DNA of 64,000 bases from Gordonia sp. SID5947 (GTDB lineage Bacteria > Actinomycetota > Actinomycetes > Mycobacteriales > Mycobacteriaceae). The first letter of the stretch is position 1; each line of letters starts with the position of its first letter. The stretch spans positions 3,100,001 to 3,164,000 of the forward strand of contig NZ_WWHU01000001.1 in assembly GCF_009862785.1 (NCBI RefSeq). Direction: 5' to 3'. Below the pieces are notes generated by a model. That model worked only from the letters and a program-made list of their open reading frames with translations. It ran no database searches and had not been told where the DNA came from. The translations under genes and the position numbers were made by a program. Shown here in pieces: positions 55,259 to 61,473 of the stretch.

Positions 55259-55428
55259 GGTCATGCTCCTTCGGTTTCGATGGGTTGGGGGAGGACCGTT
55301 GTTTCATCGCAGGTCAGATACTCCGCAGTTTTTCGGACGTCGACCGTCGCGGTCGCGCGCGCGTACGTTTCGCAACGATTCGTCGTCGTCTGTGGCGGTG
55401 TGGCATTTGCGCCCGCGGCGGCGATGGC

Positions 55429-55775
55429 GCATTTGTAGATATGGCATTTGTAGATATGGCATTTGGTGGCTCATCTGGGTGAGCCATAGACATGGCCGAA
55501 ATGAGCCACAGACATTCTGGAATGAGCCACAGACATGGGTCGAAATGAGCCACAGACATGGTCTGCGACGGTCACGCGTGACAGTCATGTGACCGATGCC
55601 CTGTGTCAGACACACCGCATGCTGAAAGTCTGTGGCTCGCCTGGATGAGCCATGGAAATATCTGCGGCTCACCCAGATGAGCCACAGAGTCAAAGTCTGC
55701 GGCTCATCTGGGTGAGCTATAGAGATCGTCGCTGTTCCAGGATTACCCCGTAGATTTACCCCAACGGTTAGGGGA
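55429..55775. repeat. iteron-rich origin-like region
   Basis: Within the 527-bp gap 55265-55791: GCATTTGTAGATATG occurs twice in tandem plus a partial copy (55429-55466). GAGCCAYAGACAT boxes recur at 55481, 55503, 55524 and 55547 (spacing 22, 21, 23 bp), with inverted or partial copies at 55628, 55661, 55679 and 55695. The 18-bp GGCTCATCTGGGTGAGCC (55468-55485) returns as its reverse complement at 55667-55684. Perfect dyads lie at 55571-55582 and 55602-55614, and TTACCCC/TTAGGGG words at 55743-55774. Next to the winged-helix gene this is the layout of a plasmid- or SaPI-like replication origin. It also precedes the tape measure gene and may act in its transcription. Confidence 0.75.
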
Positions 55776-55791
55776 AGGTTTGCCCGTAAGT

Positions 55792-56124
55792 TCATGCTGA
55801 GGCCCAATCCTCCCGGTGCTCAAGCAGATCCGGCATGGACAACCGCCACTCGTCGGAGAGTCCGCGGTGGCGGTTGCCGTGCTTGACCTTCGTGAGCCAC
55901 CCCGTCCGCACCAAGGCGTCACGATTGCGCTTCAGCGTCGCCAGGCTCATGCAGGCCGCGTAGGCCAACTGGTCATTGCCGGGGAAGATGCCTTCACCCT
56001 TCACGTTCGCGAACGAGGCGAACACGAGGGCCACGAGCTTGGTCGATCGATCCATCCGCTCCTCACGGATCATCCGCTCCCAGTCATACCGTCCGCAGGG
56101 AATCGTGGGCCGTTGCTCGGCCAT
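55792..56124 (-). CDS. winged-helix protein, candidate replication initiator
   Basis: 110 aa. CGRYDWERMIREERMDRSTK, then LVALVFASFANVKGEGIFPG, followed by a winged-helix DNA-binding segment (NDQLAYAACMSLATLKRNRD; ALVRTGWLTKVKHGNRHRGL). This matches HTH_36-type DNA-binding proteins found in replication or early regions of actinobacterial phages and integrated elements. It is encoded immediately beside the iterons, so initiator or iteron-binding regulator is the natural proposal. No helicase or primase domain is present. ATG 56124. Confidence 0.72.
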   Translation of the reverse strand: MAEQRPTIPCGRYDWERMIREERMDRSTKLVALVFASFANVKGEGIFPGNDQLAYAACMSLATLKRNRDALVRTGWLTKVKHGNRHRGLSDEWRLSMPDLLEHREDWASA

Positions 56125-56208
56125 CTGTGCGGCTCCTGTCTGTCTTGTGGTGAGTGGATTCCCTTCATGTCGACGGCTCCCCTTGCCGTTGCGCCACGGT
56201 GGCGCCTC

Positions 56209-56982
56209 TCAGGTCGCCAGACGCTGGCCCCAGGACGGAAACAGCTCGCTTGGCCGGCACCGAATGACGTCGGTTGCCTGCACGATCTCTGCGATGGTGA
56301 ACGGCGTTCGAGCTTGGACACGCTCGTCGAACTCGTCGGGCGTGAGGCCGATCATCTCGGCCAGCCTCGCCGGATCGGTGGCGCTCCGTTCCATCACCGC
56401 AGCGAGACTCGACCCGACGTGGACGTTGAGCATGATCGAGTCGAGGTCGACCATCTCGACCTCTTTCCGCGCGGCCCTCGGTGTCCGCTGAGCAATGTCG
56501 GCGAGTTCGATCAGCCTGGCCGCCAGCGCTCGGGCGTGAGTCGGGCTGAGCTCCGCCCGGTCGTGACGCGGTCGGATCTCGAGTTCGACCCACGCGGGTA
56601 GAGGTCGCGCGCCCGACAGGAACTCGTGGGCGCGGACCGCGAGGCGCACGGCATCGGTTGCCTCGAGGTCGCGGCACTCGCCATGCCTCAGCGTGAGTTC
56701 GCGATAGGTTTCGTCGTGCGGGCCGAACGGCTTCCCATCACCGTCGAACTCGGGTTCGATCCAGTCCGAGGTGTCCACCTCGCGATCGACCGCCCCCTCA
56801 TAGGCACTGTCACACAGGCGCTGGAAATCGTTCTGGCGAACCATGTCCTGTGCGGCAGCGACGAGGTCGTCCGGGGGTAGCGCGTGCCGCTCGTCGGCGG
56901 CGAGGCGGCGGATCTGCTCGCCGGTCAGCCGGCCGGCGTATATGCGCCAGTCGGTCGGCGGGTTATCGTTGTCGTGCGTCAT
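56209..56982 (-). CDS. 257-aa element protein with C-terminal XRE-like HTH
   Basis: ATG 56982 overlaps the stop of the preceding gene (ATGA). The N-terminal two-thirds (WRIYAGRLTGEQIRRLAADE; SDWIEPEFDGDGKPFGPHDE) are acidic and unassigned. The last ~75 residues (LAAVMERSATDPARLAEMIG, LTPDEFDERVQARTPFTIAE) resemble a lambda-repressor-like HTH. A regulator of the element is likely; the N-terminal domain may bind a partner. Longer reading upstream to 57294 is an Arg-rich shadow and was not used. Confidence 0.7.
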   Translation of the reverse strand: MTHDNDNPPTDWRIYAGRLTGEQIRRLAADERHALPPDDLVAAAQDMVRQNDFQRLCDSAYEGAVDREVDTSDWIEPEFDGDGKPFGPHDETYRELTLRHGECRDLEATDAVRLAVRAHEFLSGARPLPAWVELEIRPRHDRAELSPTHARALAARLIELADIAQRTPRAARKEVEMVDLDSIMLNVHVGSSLAAVMERSATDPARLAEMIGLTPDEFDERVQARTPFTIAEIVQATDVIRCRPSELFPSWGQRLAT

Positions 56983-57278
56983 TGATCGATTCCATTCGTG
57001 ATGATGCGGTTGCCCCCGATGGCTTGCCGGCTGGTCGGGGGCTTCTTCTGTCCGGACCTGGCGAACTCGTCGGCTCGGTCCTTTGCCGCGAACGCGAGGT
57101 CTCGCAGCATGTCTCGGTTCGGGTGGTCGCGCGGAGAGTCTTCGAAGCGTGCCCACGCTCGATCGGCGGCGAGGTCCAGGCGCTCGCAAATGCGAGTGAA
57201 TCGCCGAGTGCCGAGCTCCTCGGCGCCCAGGCCCGCATCGGCGTGGGCCTCGAGCGCGGCGTAACGGTCGGCGACCAT
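56979..57278 (-). CDS. 99-aa element protein, helical, unknown
   Basis: ATG 57278 overlaps the stop of the excisionase gene (TGATG) and its own stop overlaps the next start, so three genes form a tightly coupled early operon. The sequence is charged and helical (AALEAHADAGLGAEELGTRR, RDLAFAAKDRADEFARSG) with one Cys. No family recognised; it may be a replication or regulatory accessory. Confidence 0.6.
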   Translation of the reverse strand: MVADRYAALEAHADAGLGAEELGTRRFTRICERLDLAADRAWARFEDSPRDHPNRDMLRDLAFAAKDRADEFARSGQKKPPTSRQAIGGNRIITNGIDQ

Positions 57279-57490
57279 CACGCCGGCACCGCACGCTCGT
57301 CGGTGCGCTGCATGGTGTTCGCTTCGGTCCACGCGTAGACGTCGGTCCAGCGGTAGAGCACCCGCCGGCCGTGCTTGACGAACTTCGGACCGATTCCGCG
57401 GTAGCGGTCCTGGGCCAGCTGCGCTTTGCTCGTGCGCAGGTACTCGGCCACCTCTTCGGCGGTCGCGAGATTGTCGATGGCGCGATCCAT
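57278..57490 (-). CDS. xis: excisionase-type HTH protein
   Basis: 70 aa with an HTH_17/MerR-like excisionase fold: LATAEEVAEYLRTSKAQLAQ, RYRGIGPKFVKHGRRVLYRW and VYAWTEANT. Such proteins bind att DNA and drive excision, and often double as regulators. AGGAGGG 6 nt upstream selects ATG 57490; the frame extends a further 17 codons without an RBS. First gene of the leftward early operon, divergent from the XRE repressor. Confidence 0.78.
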   Translation of the reverse strand: MDRAIDNLATAEEVAEYLRTSKAQLAQDRYRGIGPKFVKHGRRVLYRWTDVYAWTEANTMQRTDERAVPA

Positions 57491-57502
57491 GGAAGACCCT
57501 CC

Positions 57503-57594
57503 TGTTTCGGTTATGTATTGTTTCAATTCGATCATGTCCACATATACACGGTCGCTGGCTCTAGTACAAGATTGGCGCTACTGTTTCGATCATG
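57503..57594. promoter_or_regulatory. repressor/excisionase switch region
   Basis: The 101-bp gap between the divergent xis and XRE genes contains three TGTTTC boxes (57503, 57519, 57582). The last two are followed by TCGATCATG, separated by five or no extra bases, the second copy overlapping the XRE start codon. This resembles a multi-operator lysogeny switch bound by the XRE protein. Confidence 0.55.
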
Positions 57595-58124
57595 GCGACG
57601 AGACGAGTGGAGATTGGCCCGGTTGGGCGCACGGTGGCGGCCAACGTCACGCGCTACCGCAAGCGTCAGGGATTCACGATGCGAGACCTAGCGGAGGATC
57701 TCGCGCAGCGCCGATGGCCGATCTCAGCTTCGGCGATCTCCCAGATTGAGAACGGCGCTCGACGCGTCGATGTCGATGACCTCTTCGCTCTCGCGATCGC
57801 ACTCGACATCCCCCGAACCTATTGCTGATGCCCGAAGCAGGTACGTCAGAGTCTCAGGTAGACAGCGCATTCGGCATGACGTCGGCCGCGCACGTGTGGG
57901 CGTACCTCGAGCTCGATCCGCCACCCGGTGATCCCGTCGAACAGTGGTGGGTTGACCCCAGGAGAACACCGACCAGGCTGCTTGCTCAATGGCTCACATC
58001 CATCGCGGAGGACGCTGACGGCTCGGGCGCCCTCGCTGACGCTTTCGGCCGGTTTGTCGGAGACCTTCAGAAAATCGAATCTCGGGCCAGGAACGCAGAA
58101 GAGGCGCCCCGTGGCGACGATTGA
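57592..58124 (+). CDS. XRE-family repressor, one-base frame break
   Basis: The first frame gives a 78-residue lambda-repressor-like HTH (FTMRDLAEDLAQRRWPISAS, AISQIENGARRVDVDDLFAL) that ends abruptly after LDIPR at 57828. One extra C in the run 57810-57814 continues it as PNLLLMPEAGTSESQ and then AYLELDPPPGDPVEQWW to 58124, about 177 aa, where the C-terminal part looks like that of actinobacterial element repressors. The stop overlaps the integrase start. It probably represses the early operon and excision. Confidence 0.75.
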
Positions 58125-59274
58125 GTCCTACTCGACGAGTTCAGGCAAGCGGTACCAAGTCCGTTACCGCACACCGGATCACAGGCAGACCAAGAAACGC
58201 GGCTTCACCACGAAGCGCGACGCGGAGGCCTTTGCGGCGACCGTCGAGGTAGAGAAGCTGCGCGGCGAATACGTCGCGCCGAAGCTGGGACAGGTCACCG
58301 TCGGCGAACTCGCGACCGACTGGCTGGAGCGGAAGCGGACAGACCTCAAGCCATCGACATACCGCACGACCGAGGTGTCGTGGAACCGGCACGTGAAACC
58401 CCGATGGAGCAAGGTGCGCATCGCCGACGTCGACCTCGACGCGGTCGAGCGGTGGATAGCCGACATGGGCCGCACAGTGACCGATGCGGACGGAGCAGTC
58501 TCGAAGAAGGGATCAGGGGCGACCGTCGTCATCCGGGCGTACGGCGTGCTGGCGGCGATCCTCGACTCGGCAGTCAAGGCCCGTCGGATCGCACGCAACC
58601 CGGCGCGGACCCCCGAGAACCTCCCACGGAAGCGACCGAAGCCGCGGACCTACCTCACTCACGAACAGGTCGACCAGCTCGCCGACGAGGCGAAGGGCCA
58701 CCGGACGCTCGTGCTGCTCCTGGCCTACACCGGTCTCCGCTGGGGTGAGGCGATCGCGCTGCGTGTCGAGCACCTCGACCTATTGCGGAAGCGGATCAGC
58801 GTCGTCGAGAACGCCGTGCAGATTGACCAGCGCGTCATCGTCGGGACACCGAAGAGTCACGAGGCCCGTTCGGTGCCGGTGCCGGGGTTCCTCGTCGTCG
58901 AGCTCGCCCAGCTCTGCCAGGGCAAGGCCCGCGAGGATCTCGTGTTCGACAACGGGCGCGGTGGCTATCTCCGACGGCCGGTCTCGTGGTCGGGATGGTT
59001 CGCGGGTGCTGTCGACCGCTCGGGCGTCCCGAGGGTGACGATCCACGACCTCCGGCACACCGCGGCGAGTCTCGCGGTGTCGGCCGGCGTGAACATCAAG
59101 GCGCTACAGCGGATGCTCGGCCACGCCTCGGCGGCGATGACTCTCGACACCTACGCCGACCTGTTCGACGAGGATCTCGATGCCGTCGCGCTCGCGCTCG
59201 ATGCGGCCCGATCGGCGTCGAGTGTGCCCAAAGTGTGCCCAGACGAGGTCCAGGGCGAACGCGGCCAGGCATGA
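58111..59274 (+). CDS. int: tyrosine recombinase (phage-type integrase)
   Basis: 387 aa. N-terminal arm-binding segment with Arg/Lys-rich RTPDHRQTKKRGFTTKRDAE, core-binding SAM-like domain (~60-165) and catalytic domain with R210 (YTGLRWGEA), K248 (GTPKSHEARSV), H312-x2-R315 (IHDLRHTAAS), H338 (MLGHAS) and nucleophile Y348 (TLDTYADL). All catalytic residues are present. GTG 58111 is preferred because the longer frame begins within the repressor gene. Located directly beside the intact tRNA-Ser, its integration target. Confidence 0.92.
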   Translation: MATIESYSTSSGKRYQVRYRTPDHRQTKKRGFTTKRDAEAFAATVEVEKLRGEYVAPKLGQVTVGELATDWLERKRTDLKPSTYRTTEVSWNRHVKPRWSKVRIADVDLDAVERWIADMGRTVTDADGAVSKKGSGATVVIRAYGVLAAILDSAVKARRIARNPARTPENLPRKRPKPRTYLTHEQVDQLADEAKGHRTLVLLLAYTGLRWGEAIALRVEHLDLLRKRISVVENAVQIDQRVIVGTPKSHEARSVPVPGFLVVELAQLCQGKAREDLVFDNGRGGYLRRPVSWSGWFAGAVDRSGVPRVTIHDLRHTAASLAVSAGVNIKALQRMLGHASAAMTLDTYADLFDEDLDAVALALDAARSASSVPKVCPDEVQGERGQA

Positions 59275-59280
59275 AAATAA

Positions 59281-59308
59281 CCCGCCACCTGCGGAGAAAG
59301 GTGACGGG
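59281..59308. terminator. terminator between integrase and tRNA-Ser
   Basis: 10-bp stem with one mismatch (59281-59290 with 59299-59308) and an 8-nt loop, between the integrase stop and the 3' end of the tRNA gene. Confidence 0.6.
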
Positions 59309-59313
59309 CCATG

Positions 59314-59339
59314 TGCGGAAGCGGAGGGATTTGAACCCC
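59314..59339. other. attachment site, right (within tRNA-Ser)
   Basis: 26-bp copy matching 49022-49047; it rebuilds the 3' end of the tRNA-Ser(UGA) gene so that integration leaves the tRNA functional. Confidence 0.9.
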
Positions 59340-59400
59340 CGGTGGTTTTACCCACGCTCGCTTTCAAGGCGAGTGCATTCGGCCGCTCTGCCACGCTTCC
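59316..59400 (-). tRNA. tRNA-Ser(UGA)
   Basis: 85 nt, class II, acceptor GGAAGCG/CGCTTCC with discriminator G, anticodon loop CTTGAAA (TGA), long variable arm, T-loop GGTTCAAATCC. It reads UCA/UCG and is the integration site of the element; its 3' end is supplied by the element. Confidence 0.95.
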
Positions 59401-59412
59401 CTGCCGACGAGG

Positions 59413-59871
59413 TTACTGGAGTGGCCCGGTCAGGCTCGCATCGACCTTTCCGAAGACCGACTCGAGCGCACGCGCCTCTTCCTGGTCGATCAGATCGAAG
59501 AAGTGCCTGCGGATTCGTGCGGCGTGATCGGCGGAAGCGGCTGCGACCAGGTCGCGGCCTGCGTCGGTCAGTCGGACCAACCGACTGCGTCCGTCGGAGC
59601 CCTCGGCGAACTGTTCGACGTATCCCGATGCCACCAGTCGGCCGACCAACCGGCTGATGCCGCTGCGCGACACGATGCCTGCCTGTGCCAGCTCCGACAT
59701 CCGATGCGGGCCCTGCCTGGCGATCGACACCATCGTCCGGTACTCCGCGTGGCTGATCCCGTGCTCCGCGCTCAGCCGCTCGTCGAGGTGATTGATCAGC
59801 AGCATCGACCCGACCAACACGGTCAGCCAGACGCGGTACTGCTCCTCGGACAACCCCTCCGGTACGGGCAT
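59413..59871 (-). CDS. MarR-family regulator
   Basis: 152 aa winged-helix protein: LSAEHGISHAEYRTMVSIAR, MSELAQAGIVSRSGISRLVG, RLVASGYVEQFAEGSDGRSR, YLVRLTD-like strand as RLVRLTDAG. It is divergent from the quinone oxidoreductase, 53 bp between starts, and may control it in response to phenolic or electrophilic compounds. GGGGAGGG precedes ATG 59871. Confidence 0.86.
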   Translation of the reverse strand: MPVPEGLSEEQYRVWLTVLVGSMLLINHLDERLSAEHGISHAEYRTMVSIARQGPHRMSELAQAGIVSRSGISRLVGRLVASGYVEQFAEGSDGRSRLVRLTDAGRDLVAAASADHAARIRRHFFDLIDQEEARALESVFGKVDASLTGPLQ

Positions 59872-59924
59872 GCCCTCCCCTGTCTCCCCGACCCGATCTC
59901 GCAGATTGTGACAGCATCGGCAAT

Positions 59925-60890
59925 GTGCGCGCCATAGCCGGAACCGACGAGCTTTCCGTGATCACCTTGCCCGACCCGGAGCCCGCGCCGACCGAAGTCG
60001 TCATCGACGTCGTCGCGGCGGGTGTCAACCGGGCCGACCTGCTGCAGCGGGCGGGCAACTATCCGCCACCGCCTGGCGCGGTGGACACGCTCGGACTCGA
60101 GGTGTCGGGACGGATCTCGGCGGTGGGCAGCCACGTCTCGAACTGGTCGATCGGTGAGGAGGTGTGCGCCCTGCTGGCCGGTGGCGGCTACGCGGAGAAG
60201 GTGGCCGTCCCGGCCGTGCAGGTGTTACCGAAGCCGCTCGGGGTCGACCTCACGTCCGCTGCCGCCTTGCCGGAGGTCGCGTGCACCGTCGCATCGAATC
60301 TGTTCGACACCGCGCACCTGGCCAACGGGGAGATGCTGCTGGTGCACGGCGGGTCGAGTGGCATCGGCACCCACGCGACGCAGGTCGCCCACGCGCTCGG
60401 GATGCGGGTCGCGGTCACCGCCCGCACCGCCGACAAACTCGCCCGCTGCCAGGACCTCGGCGCCGACATCCTGATCAACTACTCGACCGACGACTTCGTC
60501 GAGGTGGTCCGTGACAGCGGTGGCGCCGACGTGATCCTCGACATCATGGGTGCGGCCTACCTCGAACGCAACGTCAAGGCGTTGCGGACGGGCGGCCGGC
60601 TCGTGATCATCGGCATGCAGGGCGGAATCAAGGGCGAGTTGCCGATCGGCACCCTGCTGTCCAAACGCGCCACGGTCCACGGCACCATGCTGCGCTCCCG
60701 ACCGGTCGAGGGCATCGGTTCCAAGGCGGAGGTGGTCGCGACGACCCGCCGGATCACGTGGCCGCTGATCGACGACGGGACGGTACGTCCGATCATCGAG
60801 TCGACCTTCCCCCTTGCCGACGTGGAGGCCGCCCATGCGCACCTCGACAGCGGCGACGCGATCGGCAAGGTACTGCTCACGATGGAGTGA
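59925..60890 (+). CDS. NAD(P)H:quinone oxidoreductase, zinc-less MDR family
   Basis: 321 aa. MDR (alcohol-dehydrogenase-like) fold without zinc ligands: VAAGVNRADLLQRAGNYPPP, PLGLEVSGRI-type GLEVSGRISAVG, NADPH-binding LLVHGGSSGIGTHATQVAHA and RLVIIGMQGG. This is the PIG3/QOR subgroup that reduces quinones by one electron. M. tuberculosis Rv3777 is at the equivalent place (from memory). GTG start; convergent with the next marR gene with a 1-bp gap. Confidence 0.9.
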   Translation: MRAIAGTDELSVITLPDPEPAPTEVVIDVVAAGVNRADLLQRAGNYPPPPGAVDTLGLEVSGRISAVGSHVSNWSIGEEVCALLAGGGYAEKVAVPAVQVLPKPLGVDLTSAAALPEVACTVASNLFDTAHLANGEMLLVHGGSSGIGTHATQVAHALGMRVAVTARTADKLARCQDLGADILINYSTDDFVEVVRDSGGADVILDIMGAAYLERNVKALRTGGRLVIIGMQGGIKGELPIGTLLSKRATVHGTMLRSRPVEGIGSKAEVVATTRRITWPLIDDGTVRPIIESTFPLADVEAAHAHLDSGDAIGKVLLTME

Positions 60891-60891
60891 C

Positions 60892-61374
60892 TCACTCCGG
60901 GTGGTCGGCCAATCCACTGCCGATCTTGCGGAACACCTCACCGAGTGTCTGGTACTCGTCGGCCGTCACCTTGTCGACCACCAGGCGCCGGATCAGGTTG
61001 TTCCGCACCGACACGTGCCTGTCCCGCGCCTGCAGTCCCCATTCGGTGATGCGCACGTAGCGATGGCGGGCGTCGGTGCCGCATTCGACCCTCTCGATCA
61101 ACCCGTCGGCGATCAGCCGCGCAGTCTGTCGCGACACCGTGCTCACAGTCATATGGACGTCAGCGGCGAGCTCGCTGATCCCACGCGTGCGGGAGTCGCC
61201 GAGTGCCTCGAGCACACGCAGATCGGCCTGGGACATCCCCTCGGCCGACATCGCCGCGTTGATCTCGGCGAGCAGACCCCAGCCCCCCTTCACCACAGTT
61301 CGCCAGACATCCAGTTCCGTAGAACTCAGGTCCCGGTCAGACCCTCCCGAATCGCGGCGCATCAGTGCCCGCAC
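60892..61374 (-). CDS. MarR-family regulator
   Basis: 160 aa: ELDVWRTVVKGGWGLLAEIN, MSQADLRVLEALGDSRTRGI, SELAADVHMTVSTVSRQTAR and DARHRYVRITEWGLQARDRH. GTG 61374 or ATG 61362 may start it. A dyad with CGACAA half-sites lies just upstream (61382-61399) and suggests autoregulation. Not obviously linked to the convergent quinone oxidoreductase. Confidence 0.85.
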   Translation of the reverse strand: MRALMRRDSGGSDRDLSSTELDVWRTVVKGGWGLLAEINAAMSAEGMSQADLRVLEALGDSRTRGISELAADVHMTVSTVSRQTARLIADGLIERVECGTDARHRYVRITEWGLQARDRHVSVRNNLIRRLVVDKVTADEYQTLGEVFRKIGSGLADHPE

Positions 61375-61381
61375 GAAATCG

Positions 61382-61399
61382 CGACAACCTTCATTGTCG
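61382..61399. promoter_or_regulatory. candidate MarR operator
   Basis: CGACAA and TTGTCG half-sites separated by 6 bp, 8 bp upstream of the MarR start, in the only A/T-richer stretch of the gap. The remaining gap has two GTGACCCACTT copies exactly 20 bp apart (61436, 61456). Confidence 0.5.
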
Positions 61400-61473
61400 T
61401 AAACCTAATGGCCGCGATGCCGAATTGCGAGTCAGGTGACCCACTTCTCAGACAAGTGACCCACTTGCGTCGT

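Larger units (their letters stand above)
49022..59339. mobile_element. 10.3-kb integrated phage-satellite-like element in tRNA-Ser(UGA)
   Basis: Bounded by 26-bp direct repeats that are part of a tRNA-Ser gene. From the integrase end inward: int, frame-broken XRE repressor, excisionase-type HTH, 99-aa and 257-aa proteins, winged-helix protein, iteron region, tape measure protein, 90-aa protein and HK97-type capsid protein, all of the last group on the minus strand. Terminase, portal, prohead protease, head-tail connectors, tail tube/tip and lysis genes are absent. The element is therefore not self-sufficient as a phage. A satellite that subverts a helper's capsid and tail, or a rearranged prophage remnant, are the two readings. 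Confidence 0.8.

Noticed and set aside
55429..55775. Possible CRISPR array
   Set aside because: Repeats are 13-15 bp, occur in both orientations, and spacers of about 8 bp are too short; no cas genes in the window.
55304..55807. 167-aa frame across the iteron region
   Set aside because: Its repeated peptide motifs come from the DNA repeats; no RBS, overlaps the winged-helix gene end.
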